NCBI GenBank assembly: GCA_030526765.1
Contig: JAUNCB010000056.1
Location: 1-6,972, forward strand
Origin: Bacillota bacterium
GTDB taxonomy: Bacteria > Bacillota > Clostridia > Lachnospirales > Anaerotignaceae
DNA: 6,972 nt
Reading direction: 5' to 3'
The notes under the pieces were generated by a model. That model saw only the letters and a program-made list of their open reading frames with translations. It searched no databases and had not been told where the DNA came from. Shown here in pieces: positions 1-6,453 of the stretch (the stretch's first letter is position 1; each line of letters opens with the position of its first letter). The translations under genes were made by a program, and so were the position numbers.

Positions 1-285
1 GGCAAAACGAACACCGACAGATTTTGTCAGAAAGGAGGTTTCACTGGGGATGCCTCCATCCTCGCTTTCCCCTTCCATACGGCAGAAACCGCCCAAAGGA
101 AAAATACGCAGACTATATTCCGTATCGCCTTTGGTAACAGAAAAAAGCCTAGGCCCCATGCCAACCGCAAATTCCTGCACCCATATCCCGCTTTTCTTCG
201 CCACAATAAAATGTCCGAATTCATGGGCAACCACAAGGACACCCAATAATAATATTGTAATCAGTAAAGAGGAAATTTCCCCCAC
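1..285 (-). CDS. rseP: Site-2 intramembrane zinc metalloprotease RseP/RasP, N-terminal part (3' end beyond window)
   Basis: The first 95 codons of an M50-family membrane protease, which cleaves transmembrane substrates such as anti-sigma factors within the bilayer. A first hydrophobic segment at about residues 5-20 runs into the zinc motif HEFGH (residues 21-25, catalytic Glu22). This is followed by the family-typical VGMGPRLF stretch (41-48) and GGFCRMEGE (65-73). The PDZ domain and the second metal-ligand motif lie outside the window. The start is GTG at 285: in-frame stops at 289-291 and 295-297 exclude anything longer, an AAGG ribosome-binding site (293-296) sits 7 nt upstream, and the resulting N-terminus has the usual distance to HExxH. 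It begins 9 nt after the dxr stop, so it is cotranscribed and probably translationally coupled to dxr. Family identity is firm; the substrate cannot be told. Confidence 0.93.
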   Translation of the reverse strand, partial: MGEISSLLITILLLGVLVVAHEFGHFIVAKKSGIWVQEFAVGMGPRLFSVTKGDTEYSLRIFPLGGFCRMEGESEDGGIPSETSFLTKSVGVRFA

Positions 286-292
286 CCCCTAA

Positions 293-296
293 CCTT
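293..296 (-). promoter_or_regulatory. Ribosome-binding site of rseP, overlapping the dxr stop
   Basis: AAGG lies 7 nt before the GTG start and overlaps the last two bases of the dxr TAA (295-297). It is short compared with the AGGAGG sites of the other genes here, and is followed by a G-run that crosses the start codon. It supports the GTG at 285 as start. Confidence 0.55.
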
Positions 297-1443
297 ATTG
301 AAAACATACCTTCGCCGCATAGTCCTTTGCCCACGCATCGGCTTCCAGCAGATCTTCCAGTGTATATTCCTGTTTTACAGTATATGCATCCATGGTCTGT
401 TCTATCAGCTCCGGGATCTGCAGGAAGGTGATCTCTCCTTTCAGAAAGCGGGCTACGGCAATTTCATTGGCACCATTCAGCACCGCTGGCAGCGTTCCCC
501 CTGTTTTCAGAGCACGGTATGCCAGAGAGAGACAACGGAAGGTTTCCATATCCGGTTTTTCAAAAGTAAACTGATTTCTCTTTGTAAAATCCACCCGAGG
601 AAACGGATTTTTCACCCGTTCGGGATAGGTCAGCGCATATTGGATAGGAACACGCATATCCGGTTCCCCCAGCTGCGCCACAATCGCACCGTCTTCATAT
701 TCCACCGCAGAATGAATGATGCTCTGGGGATGTACCAGAACCTCGATTTGATCCACATCCACACCAAAGAGCCATTTTGCCTCCATTACCTCCAGCCCCT
801 TATTCATCAGGGTCGCAGAGTCAATGGTGATCTTGCTGCCCATACTCCAGTTGGGATGCTTCAGCGCATCCGCAGCCGTTACCTGCATCAGTTCCTCCCG
901 CTTTTTCCCACGGAAAGGGCCGCCCGATGCAGTCAGCAGAATTCGTTCGATGCGGTTTCCTGCATTGCCCTGCAGAGACTGAAAAATGGCAGAATGCTCA
1001 CTGTCTACAGGGTAAATGTTTATATTGTGTTTTTTTGCCAGATCCATGACCAGCTGCCCTGCGGAAACCAGAGTTTCCTTATTGGCAAGGGCAATATTTT
1101 TTCCTGCACGGATGGCTTCAAAGGTAGGCTTCAGCCCAACATTTCCCACAACGGATGTTACAACGGTATCCACACCTTCATAGGTTGCAGCTTCCACCAA
1201 TCCATCCATGCCGCAGACTACACGGATATCGCAGTCTGCCAGTCTTTCCCGCAGCACTTCTGCGTTCTTTTCATCCATAACAGCAACCAGTTCCGGATGA
1301 AATTTTCTGGCCTGTTCTTCCAGAAGCTGAATGTTGCTGTTTCCCGTGATGGCCATAACATGGATACTATTCAGATTTTCCACAACCTCCAGCGTTTGTG
1401 TACCAATGGAGCCTGTAGAGCCTAAAATCGAAATTTTTCTCAT
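295..1443 (-). CDS. dxr: 1-deoxy-D-xylulose 5-phosphate reductoisomerase (IspC)
   Basis: Converts 1-deoxy-D-xylulose 5-phosphate to 2-C-methyl-D-erythritol 4-phosphate with NADPH, the committed step of the MEP isoprenoid pathway in the cytosol. The 382-residue product is full length. The N-terminal Rossmann motif GSTGSIG is at residues 8-14 and LANKETLV at 119-126. The metal site is PVDSEHS with Asp147 and Glu149, plus Glu218 in NKGLEVME. Substrate-loop residues Ser173 (TASGGPFR), His196 and Trp199 (HPNWSMG) and Asn214/Lys215 are present. All keep a constant offset of 13 from the E. coli numbering as I recall it (Ser186, His209, Trp212, Asn227, Glu231). The ATG has an AAGGAA ribosome-binding site at 1451-1456, 7 nt upstream. 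It follows cdsA by 22 nt and precedes rseP by 9 nt. This is the target family of fosmidomycin. Confidence 0.98.
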   Translation of the reverse strand: MRKISILGSTGSIGTQTLEVVENLNSIHVMAITGNSNIQLLEEQARKFHPELVAVMDEKNAEVLRERLADCDIRVVCGMDGLVEAATYEGVDTVVTSVVGNVGLKPTFEAIRAGKNIALANKETLVSAGQLVMDLAKKHNINIYPVDSEHSAIFQSLQGNAGNRIERILLTASGGPFRGKKREELMQVTAADALKHPNWSMGSKITIDSATLMNKGLEVMEAKWLFGVDVDQIEVLVHPQSIIHSAVEYEDGAIVAQLGEPDMRVPIQYALTYPERVKNPFPRVDFTKRNQFTFEKPDMETFRCLSLAYRALKTGGTLPAVLNGANEIAVARFLKGEITFLQIPELIEQTMDAYTVKQEYTLEDLLEADAWAKDYAAKVCFQ

Positions 1444-1465
1444 AAAACGCTTCCTTCCCTTCCCA

Positions 1466-2275
1466 TTATCTGATCAGGAACAGCATAATATAGTATAGCA
1501 CGGGGGCAGTCATGATGACACTGTCAAATCTGTCCAGTACGCCGCCGTGTCCGGGCATCAGATTGCCGTAATCTTTAATACCCACCTGCCGCTTGATAGA
1601 GGATGCCGCCAGATCACCGATCTGAGACAGAACAGAACCCGCCAGCCCCACCAGACCACACAGCAGAAGGATGTTTGCATTTGCAACGGGATAGTATTTA
1701 TTGATCCATACCCCATAAAGAAGACAAAGAGCAACGGAGGTAATGATGCCGCCGATAGAACCCTCAATGGTCTTTTTAGGGCTCAATGCTGGACACAGCT
1801 TTCTTTTCCCAAGAAAATAGCCTGTAAAATATGCCCCTGTGTCACAGCCAAAGGCAGAAATGAAGGCAAGCCAGATCAGCAGCTTCCCATGATCGTATTC
1901 CCTTACCAGATAAACATGGGAAAGCAGGAAGCAGGCATAGAAAAAGCCAAAGAAAGCTGCCACGATTTCCACATAATTGGTTTTCTGATAGCAAAGCACA
2001 CTGTAAACCAGAAGTGCAATGGTAAACAAGGAAACAAAAATACTGAACAACGGGCTTGTATAAATGATTTTATCGATAAAAATAACATAAATCAAGGCGA
2101 ACAGATATGCAATCATATGTGTTCCCTTCACTTCCTTGGAAATTGCTTTATTGAATTCATACATTCCTACAAGACCAAGAACCGCAATACCCAAATGGAG
2201 CCACAGACCCCCGCTGACAACGATAAAAAGCAGAAGCGGCAATGCCACCAGTGCAGAAATGATTCTCGTTTTCAT
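1466..2275 (-). CDS. cdsA: Phosphatidate cytidylyltransferase (CDP-diglyceride synthase)
   Basis: An integral membrane enzyme that makes CDP-diacylglycerol from phosphatidic acid and CTP, the branch point to the anionic and zwitterionic phospholipids. The 269-residue product has about eight hydrophobic segments, beginning at residues 6-20. Diagnostic motifs are DTGAYF (145-150), SPKKTIEG (165-172) and, near the C-terminus, the CdsA signature starting SIKR (226-229) and continuing through KD, HGG and DRFD to residue 251. The Asp and Lys residues of that signature are present, so it should be active. The ATG at 2275 has GAGGTGA just upstream, and this site overlaps the uppS stop codon (gap 11 nt), which suggests translational coupling with uppS. 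Codon use is mixed, as for other moderately expressed genes here. Confidence 0.97.
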   Translation of the reverse strand: MKTRIISALVALPLLLFIVVSGGLWLHLGIAVLGLVGMYEFNKAISKEVKGTHMIAYLFALIYVIFIDKIIYTSPLFSIFVSLFTIALLVYSVLCYQKTNYVEIVAAFFGFFYACFLLSHVYLVREYDHGKLLIWLAFISAFGCDTGAYFTGYFLGKRKLCPALSPKKTIEGSIGGIITSVALCLLYGVWINKYYPVANANILLLCGLVGLAGSVLSQIGDLAASSIKRQVGIKDYGNLMPGHGGVLDRFDSVIMTAPVLYYIMLFLIR

Positions 2276-2286
2276 GGTCAGTCACC

Positions 2287-3036
2287 TCATTTCAATCTGC
2301 CGCCGAATCGACGTTCTCGGTTCTGATAATAATAGATTGCCTTTTCCAGTTCGGTTTTATTAAAATCAGGCCACAGCATATCAGAGAAATAGAATTCGGA
2401 ATAAGCGATCTGCCACAGCAGGAAATTACTGATGCGCTCTTCCCCGCTGGTACGGATCAGCAGTTCAGGATCAGGTGTCCCTGCCGTATCCAGTGCATCT
2501 GTGATCGTAGCCTCTGTGATTTCCTCTGCCTGCAGTCTTCCTGCCGCAGCATCTGCAGCGATCTTTGCTACAGCACGGCGCAGTTCATCCCTGCCGCCGT
2601 AATTTAATGCGATATGAACGGAAAGGCCTGTTTTTTCTTTGGAGATCTCCTCAATTTCCAAAATGCTCTTCTGAATATCCTGATCCAGACGGGAAATGTC
2701 ACCGATCACATCCATCCGAACATTATCATTCAGAAATTTTTTGAAATAATTTTTCAGATACATCCGAAGCAGGTCCATGATCGCACCGACCTCTTCTTCC
2801 GATCTTTTCCAGTTTTCCGTAGAAAATGCATATACCGTCAGATGCTCCAGCCCCATATCCTTTGCTGCATATATGATTTTTTCCAATGCTTCCGCACCGG
2901 CTTTATGCCCTGCCTTGCGGGGAAGCGCCCGCTTTGTTGCCCATCTGCCATTGCCATCCATAATGATAGCAATATGCTTCGGCATTTTTTCCGGATTCAG
3001 CTGATAGGTTTCAGCTGTTTCTTTTCCAAAAAACAT
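2287..3036 (-). CDS. uppS: Undecaprenyl diphosphate synthase (cis-prenyltransferase, isoprenyl transferase)
   Basis: Condenses isopentenyl diphosphate units onto farnesyl diphosphate in cis to give the C55 carrier lipid for peptidoglycan and other wall polymers. The 249-residue product has typical length. HIAIIMDGNGRWA at residues 21-33 carries the catalytic Asp27. GHKAGAE (43-49), YAFSTENWKRS (69-79), NYGGRDEL (145-152) and ELLIRTSGE (191-199) follow. Arg195, Arg201 and Glu214 match the diphosphate- and Mg-binding residues of the family. The ATG at 3036 has AGGAGG at 3043-3048. It is the first gene after the hairpin at 3057-3078 and heads the envelope block uppS-cdsA-dxr-rseP. The product uses the isoprenoid units that dxr, two genes downstream, helps to make. 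A related enzyme making another chain length is possible but unlikely in this context. Confidence 0.97.
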   Translation of the reverse strand: MFFGKETAETYQLNPEKMPKHIAIIMDGNGRWATKRALPRKAGHKAGAEALEKIIYAAKDMGLEHLTVYAFSTENWKRSEEEVGAIMDLLRMYLKNYFKKFLNDNVRMDVIGDISRLDQDIQKSILEIEEISKEKTGLSVHIALNYGGRDELRRAVAKIAADAAAGRLQAEEITEATITDALDTAGTPDPELLIRTSGEERISNFLLWQIAYSEFYFSDMLWPDFNKTELEKAIYYYQNRERRFGGRLK

Positions 3037-3056
3037 AAATTGCCTCCTGTAACAAA

Positions 3057-3078
3057 GCCCCTCTCGGAAAAGAGGGGC
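3057..3078 (-). terminator. GC-rich hairpin between frr and uppS, probable leaky terminator or attenuator
   Basis: A perfect 8-bp inverted repeat (arms 3057-3064 and 3071-3078) with a 6-nt loop, read on the minus strand as GCCCCTCT, loop, AGAGGGGC. It is followed by TTTGTT, an interrupted U-tract. It sits in the 54-nt gap after frr. The uppS ribosome-binding site begins 8 nt after the stem. No second promoter is obvious between it and uppS, so full termination would silence four essential genes. Partial termination or an RNA-processing/stability role is more likely. Confidence 0.65.
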
Positions 3079-3090
3079 GTTCTGTGTGGA

Positions 3091-3648
3091 TTAAACTGTA
3101 AGGATATCTTTGCTCTTTGCGTCGCATTTTGCGTCGATTTCAGCAACATATTTGTCTGTCAGCTTCTGTGTTTCATCTTCCAGATCCTTCAGCTGATCTT
3201 CTGTGATTTCTTTTGCTTTTTCTGCTTTTTTGAAATGATCCATTGCATCACGTCTGATATTTCTCAGAGCAACCTTGGATGCTTCTGCTTTTTTCTTAAC
3301 ATCCTTTGTCAGATCTTTACGTCTTTCTTCTGTCAGTTCAGGGAACACCAGACGGATCACTTTACCGTCATTGTTGGGGTTGATACCCAGTTCAGACATA
3401 TTGATCGCTTTTTCAATGGCTTTCAGCAGGGATGTATCCCAAGGCTGGATCTGCAGCAGACGAGGTTCGGGAACGGAAATGTTACCTACCTGATTCAGAG
3501 GTGTTGCTGTGCCATAATAATCAACAGTGATTCTATCCAGAACATGGGGGTTTGCACGGCCTGCACGGATTGTGCTGTAATCACTTTCCAGTGCTGCCAG
3601 AGTTTTTTTCATTTTTTCTTCATAAGGTTTTGTCATTTCAGATGCCAT
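3091..3648 (-). CDS. frr: Ribosome recycling factor (RRF)
   Basis: With EF-G, splits the post-termination ribosome so that its subunits can be reused. The product is 185 residues, the standard family length, and begins [13 protein letters not shown]. Hallmarks are [13 protein letters not shown] (28-40), the hinge/domain II stretch [11 protein letters not shown] (48-58), and ALRNIRRDA (127-135) with Arg132, a residue important in E. coli RRF. The ends are helical, as expected of the three-helix domain I. I chose ATG 3648 because AGGAGG (3657-3662) lies 8 nt upstream; a start at 3672 would add eight residues not seen in the family and lacks a good ribosome-binding site. It is 29 nt after pyrH, so it is probably cotranscribed. 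Codon use resembles rpsB and tsf, which suggests high expression. Confidence 0.97.
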   Translation of the reverse strand: MASEMTKPYEEKMKKTLAALESDYSTIRAGRANPHVLDRITVDYYGTATPLNQVGNISVPEPRLLQIQPWDTSLLKAIEKAINMSELGINPNNDGKVIRLVFPELTEERRKDLTKDVKKKAEASKVALRNIRRDAMDHFKKAEKAKEITEDQLKDLEDETQKLTDKYVAEIDAKCDAKSKDILTV

Positions 3649-3656
3649 AATCGTTT

Positions 3657-3662
3657 CCTCCT
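3657..3662 (-). promoter_or_regulatory. Ribosome-binding site of frr
   Basis: A full AGGAGG, 8 nt before the ATG at 3648. It decides the start, because the frame stays open upstream to another ATG at 3672. That one would place this Shine-Dalgarno inside the coding region. Confidence 0.85.
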
Positions 3663-3677
3663 GTGTGAACAAAATCT

Positions 3678-4382
3678 TTAAACAGTTACAATTGTACCGA
3701 TCTTTTCGCCGCCCACTGCACGAACAATGCTGTTTTCCTCATTCAGACCAAAAATGATCACGGGGATTCTGCGTTCGAAGCATAGGTTTGCGGCTGCCAT
3801 ATCGATGACTTTCAGATTATTTTTTACAATATCTTCCGCTTTGATAACATCGATCTTCTTTGCATTTGGATTTTTTTCCGGATCATCGTCATATACACCG
3901 TCGATGCTCTTTGCAAAGAACAGACCGTCTGCATCCAGTTCAGCGCCTCTTAAAGCTGTGATCGTATCTGTGGAGAAGAAGGGATGTCCCATACCTGCCG
4001 CGAAAATGACCACCTCGCCCTTTTCCATATGGGCAATGGCACTTTCCTTGGAGAACATTTCCGTCATCGTACCGATCATGATAGGTGTCTGCACGAAAGC
4101 TTTGATGCCCTTCTGACGCAGTGCGTCAGCAAAATAAATGGCATTCATAACTGTTGCCAGCATACCGATCTGATCTGCTTTTGTACGATCCATACTGGAA
4201 TCTGCGCTTCTGCCGCGCCAGAAATTGCCGCCGCCGATCACAAGAGATACCTGAGTTCCTTTTTCCATAACAGATTTGATCTGGTCGATCAGACCAAAGA
4301 TCACTGCATCATCAAATGTAACACCGGCTTTTTCTCCGGCTAATGCTTCGCCGCTTAATTTCAGTACGATTCTCTTATACAT
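3678..4382 (-). CDS. pyrH: Uridylate kinase (UMP kinase)
   Basis: Phosphorylates UMP to UDP with ATP, feeding all UTP and CTP synthesis. It is a bacterial-type hexameric enzyme of the amino acid kinase fold, unrelated to eukaryotic UMP/CMP kinase, and in the family GTP activates and UTP inhibits it. The 234-residue product is full length. It shows the N-terminal KLSGEAL (8-14) with Lys8, the glycine loop GGGNFWRG (50-57), [11 protein letters not shown] (70-80) at the UMP/allosteric region, [11 protein letters not shown] (130-140) and DGVYDDDP (161-168) for the nucleotide site. The ATG at 4382 has AAGGAGG at 4392-4398. It opens a new transcription segment after the terminator at 4481-4531 and leads into frr 29 nt on, as in many bacteria. 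Confidence 0.97.
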   Translation of the reverse strand: MYKRIVLKLSGEALAGEKAGVTFDDAVIFGLIDQIKSVMEKGTQVSLVIGGGNFWRGRSADSSMDRTKADQIGMLATVMNAIYFADALRQKGIKAFVQTPIMIGTMTEMFSKESAIAHMEKGEVVIFAAGMGHPFFSTDTITALRGAELDADGLFFAKSIDGVYDDDPEKNPNAKKIDVIKAEDIVKNNLKVIDMAAANLCFERRIPVIIFGLNEENSIVRAVGGEKIGTIVTV

Positions 4383-4439
4383 TTTTCACAGCCTCCTTAC
4401 CTTATCAATGTAACACAAAACACAAAAAATTTCCACCAT

Positions 4440-4469
4440 ATTTTGTCTTCCGATCAAATTGTATGTAAA
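4440..4469 (-). promoter_or_regulatory. Candidate promoter for pyrH-frr
   Basis: Between the tsf terminator and pyrH the minus strand carries TTTACA (4464-4469; 5 of 6 against TTGACA), an 18-nt spacer and CAAAAT (4440-4445; 4 of 6 against TATAAT). The transcript would start near 4433, about 50 nt before the ATG. A separate match, TACAAT at 4458-4463, lacks a well-spaced -35. A promoter is expected here if the upstream terminator works, but the region is AT-rich and this assignment is weak. Confidence 0.25.
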
Positions 4470-4480
4470 TTTTATCCTGT

Positions 4481-4539
4481 AAAAAAGGAAACGTGTGCAA
4501 TACGGTTTTCCGTACTGCTACGTTTCCTTTTCTTTTTTT
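4481..4539. terminator. Long intrinsic terminator after tsf, able to work on both strands
   Basis: An 11-bp perfect outer stem (4483-4493 with 4521-4531) encloses a further 3-bp helix (4497-4499 with 4516-4518) and a 5-bp apical helix (4501-4505 with 4510-4514) around a four-base loop. On the minus strand the stem runs into six T residues, so it should end the rpsB-tsf transcript. On the plus strand it runs into CTTTTTTT, so the same hairpin could stop antisense transcription. It lies 34 nt past the tsf stop. Confidence 0.85.
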
Positions 4540-4564
4540 AATTATAATCCGAAAAGATTACCGA

Positions 4565-5497
4565 TTAATTCATTGCTTTTGCAACTTCTTCAGCAAAGTT
4601 TTCTTCTTTCTTTTCCATACCTTCGCCTGTTTCGAAACGAACGACTCTGGAGATTTCGATGGGAGCACCAACTGCTTTCGCTACGGATTCAATGTACTGT
4701 TTTACAGTCATATCTGTATCTTTTACATAGGGCTGTTCGATCAGACAGAATTCTTTCAGTTCTTTTTTCAGTCTGCCTTCGATCATTTTTGCAATGATGT
4801 TGTCAGGTTTTTTCTCGTTTTTAGGGTCGTTTTTCGCCTGAATTGTCAGGATTTCTGTTTCTTTTGCGATGAATTCAGCGGGAACATCTGCTTCTCTGAT
4901 GAATTTAGGGTTCAGAGCTGCAACCTGCATAGCGATGTTTTTGCCCAGTTCAACCAGTTCTTCTGCTTCGTTTTCGCAAGCCAGTTCGATCATAACACCG
5001 ATTCTGCCGCCGCCGTGGATGTAGGAAACCAGTTTGCCAGCCTGTGCTTTTTCGAATTTTTCGAAACGTCTGATGTTCAGGTTTTCACCGATAACAGCTA
5101 CCTGCTGAGACAGAGCTTCTCTTACTGTGTACTGAGCATCCAGAGCCCATTTTTCTTCGAAGAATGCGTCCATGTCTGCTGCTGTTGTTTCGGAAGCCTG
5201 TTTTGCAACTGCTGCAACATAATCTCTGAATACCTGGTTCTTTGCAACGAAGTCTGTTTCAGAGTTAACTTCAACGATTGCACCAACTTTATTGTCTTCG
5301 CTCAGGAAGATTTCAACCATACCTTCGGAAGCGATTCTGCCTGCTTTTTTCGCGGAAGCTGCCAGACCTTTTTCTCTGAGGATTTCAACAGCCTTTTCCA
5401 TATTGCCGTCTGCTTCTGTCAGAGCTTTTTTACAGTCCATCATGCCTGCGCCTGTCATTTCTCTCAGTTCTTTTACCATTGCTGCTGTAATAGCCAT
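4565..5497 (-). CDS. tsf: Translation elongation factor Ts
   Basis: Nucleotide exchange factor that releases GDP from EF-Tu so that it can reload with GTP and aminoacyl-tRNA. The 310-residue product is full length. The N-terminal UBA-like module is at about residues 1-40 with the first EF-Ts signature from LREMTG (11-16) to KKAL (23-26). The second signature VNSETDFVAKN (77-87) contains TDFVAKN, which contacts EF-Tu. The core domains follow up to the C-terminus. The ATG at 5497 has AGGAGG at 5507-5512, 9 nt upstream. It lies downstream of rpsB, as in most bacteria, separated by a 98-nt spacer with a hairpin. Ten of its twelve arginines are AGA and two CGT, a strong bias shared with rpsB that fits high expression. 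Confidence 0.98.
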   Translation of the reverse strand: MAITAAMVKELREMTGAGMMDCKKALTEADGNMEKAVEILREKGLAASAKKAGRIASEGMVEIFLSEDNKVGAIVEVNSETDFVAKNQVFRDYVAAVAKQASETTAADMDAFFEEKWALDAQYTVREALSQQVAVIGENLNIRRFEKFEKAQAGKLVSYIHGGGRIGVMIELACENEAEELVELGKNIAMQVAALNPKFIREADVPAEFIAKETEILTIQAKNDPKNEKKPDNIIAKMIEGRLKKELKEFCLIEQPYVKDTDMTVKQYIESVAKAVGAPIEISRVVRFETGEGMEKKEENFAEEVAKAMN

Positions 5498-5547
5498 GTT
5501 CGTTTACCTCCTGTTTATCTTGAGATGGGTTCGTATGAAATAAGAAA

Positions 5548-5575
5548 GAGCTTCAGCCCGTTCAGGCTGAAGCTC
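5548..5575 (-). terminator. Hairpin in the rpsB-tsf spacer, probable attenuator
   Basis: An 11-bp perfect inverted repeat (arms 5548-5558 and 5565-5575) with a 6-nt loop. On the minus strand it reads GAGCTTCAGCC, loop, GGCTGAAGCTC and is followed by TTTCTTATTTC. It begins 20 nt after the rpsB stop and ends 50 nt before the tsf start. The stem is strong but the U-tract is interrupted, so partial termination is likely. It may also set the 3' end or stability of an rpsB-only transcript. I see no separate tsf promoter after it. Confidence 0.7.
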
Positions 5576-5595
5576 GGGCAAATGCCTTGGTTAGA

Positions 5596-6312
5596 TTATT
5601 CAGCTTCTACTGTTTCAGCTGTTTCCTGTTCACCCTGTTTGGATTCCAGAACTGCATCAGCTACTTTGGAAGCGATCAGTTTTACTGCACGGATCGCATC
5701 ATCGTTGCCGGGGATTACGAAATCGATTTCATCGGGATCGCAGTTTGTGTCAACGATAGCTACTGTGGGGATACCCAGTGTGTGTGCTTCCTGAACAGCG
5801 ATTCTTTCTTTTCTTGTATCAACGATGAACATCATATCGGGAACTTTTTTCATTTCCTTGATACCGCCAACGTTTTTCTGCAGTTTTTCCATTTCGTGCA
5901 TCAGTTTAGCAACTTCTTTTTTGGGCAGTACATCGAATGTACCGTCTTCCTGCATTTTTTCCAGGTTTTTCAGTCTTGCGATTCTTGTTTTGATTGTTGT
6001 GAAGTTTGTCAGCATACCACCGAGCCATCTCTGGTTAACGTAGTACATACCGCATCTTTCAGCTTCTTCTCTGATGCATTCCTGTGCCTGTTTCTTTGTA
6101 CCTACGAACAGGATTTCACCGCCTTCAGCGATGCATTTGCAGATTTCAGCATAAGCTTCGTCTACTTTTTTCACTGTTTTCTGCAGGTCGATGATGTAGA
6201 TACCGTTTCTTTCAGCGAAGATGTATTCAGCCATTTTAGGGTTCCATCTTCTTGTCTGGTGACCAAAGTGAACACCAGCTTCTAACAACTGTTTCATAGA
6301 AATTACGCTCAT
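5596..6312 (-). CDS. rpsB: 30S ribosomal protein S2
   Basis: A late-assembling protein of the small subunit at the head-body junction, near bS1 where that is present. The 238-residue product begins [19 protein letters not shown]. The first S2 region covers [13 protein letters not shown] (13-25), followed by FVGTKKQAQ (69-77), [10 protein letters not shown] (95-104) and PDMMFIVD (158-165). The conserved [14 protein letters not shown] (181-194) follows, then [12 protein letters not shown] (201-212). The last 13 or so residues are an acidic, Glu-rich tail. ATG 6312 is the start: AGGAGG at 6321-6326 lies 8 nt upstream and the N-terminus fits the family, whereas starting at 6345 would add 11 atypical residues. 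Ten of eleven arginines are AGA, a mark of very high expression. It is first in the rpsB-tsf unit, preceded by its own promoter and a structured leader. Confidence 0.98.
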   Translation of the reverse strand: MSVISMKQLLEAGVHFGHQTRRWNPKMAEYIFAERNGIYIIDLQKTVKKVDEAYAEICKCIAEGGEILFVGTKKQAQECIREEAERCGMYYVNQRWLGGMLTNFTTIKTRIARLKNLEKMQEDGTFDVLPKKEVAKLMHEMEKLQKNVGGIKEMKKVPDMMFIVDTRKERIAVQEAHTLGIPTVAIVDTNCDPDEIDFVIPGNDDAIRAVKLIASKVADAVLESKQGEQETAETVEAE

Positions 6313-6419
6313 TGTATGAACCTCCTGTTGGTTAATCCTCCGCATCCCTTCAGCTGGACCACTGACGCCTCGCCAGCACCAATCCGCTCTGCGGGATACG
6401 TGTGTACTAAAAGTTACCT
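6313..6419 (-). promoter_or_regulatory. Structured 5' leader of rpsB, possible S2 autoregulatory element
   Basis: About 106 nt between the predicted start of transcription (around 6418-6419) and the rpsB ATG. Visible pairings on the minus-strand RNA: a local hairpin 6382-6397 (four plus two base pairs, one bulge, 3-nt loop); a 5-bp helix closing at 6353-6357/6373-6377 (GCUGG with CCAGC); and an alternative long-range pairing of 6390-6394 with 6340-6344 (CCGCA with UGCGG) that excludes the first. A second SD-like GGAGG (6337-6341) lies ahead of the true site at 6321-6326. S2 represses its own operon through the leader in E. coli; whether this leader does so is inference. Confidence 0.5.
6321..6326 (-). 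promoter_or_regulatory. Ribosome-binding site of rpsB
   Basis: AGGAGG 8 nt before the ATG at 6312. It settles the start, since the frame is open upstream to an ATG at 6345 with no properly spaced site. AACC at 6328-6331 can pair with GGTT at 6319-6322 to enclose part of it, though only by four base pairs. Confidence 0.85.
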
Positions 6420-6424
6420 ATGGG

Positions 6425-6453
6425 ATTATAGCACATCAGAAATCAAAAAACAA
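6425..6453 (-). promoter_or_regulatory. Promoter of rpsB-tsf (sigma-A type, extended -10)
   Basis: A perfect TATAAT (6425-6430) preceded directly by TGC, giving an extended -10, and TTGTTT (6448-6453) at the optimal 17-nt spacing as a modest -35. Transcription should start near 6418-6419. The -35 hexamer lies within and just beside the U-tract of the topA terminator, so the two signals share bases. Confidence 0.8.

Noticed and set aside
27..242. A 71-codon minus-strand open frame near the left edge
   Set aside because: It overlaps the rseP coding region in another frame; rseP carries HEFGH and the GGFCRMEGE motif, while this has no recognisable feature.
298..1425. A 375-codon open frame on the plus strand opposite dxr
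   Set aside because: It mirrors dxr almost end to end, with no recognisable domain; dxr itself has every catalytic residue.
3646..3672. Longer frr starting eight codons upstream
   Set aside because: The family starts at the inner ATG, which has AGGAGG at 8 nt and gives exactly 185 residues.
2614..3681. A 355-codon plus-strand open frame opposite uppS and frr
   Set aside because: It spans two real genes and the hairpin between them, and its composition is Phe/Cys-rich like other antisense shadows here.
4493..5794. A 433-codon open frame on the plus strand opposite tsf and the end of rpsB
   Set aside because: It is antisense to two certain genes, rich in Cys and Phe (complements of common GCA/GAA/AAA codons), crosses the terminator and has no family resemblance. 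It is open because the strongly biased sense codons seldom create reverse-strand stops.
6310..6345. Longer rpsB starting at the ATG 33 nt upstream
   Set aside because: GAAGGG abuts that ATG with no spacing, the added residues are not S2-like, and the real AGGAGG would lie inside the coding region.
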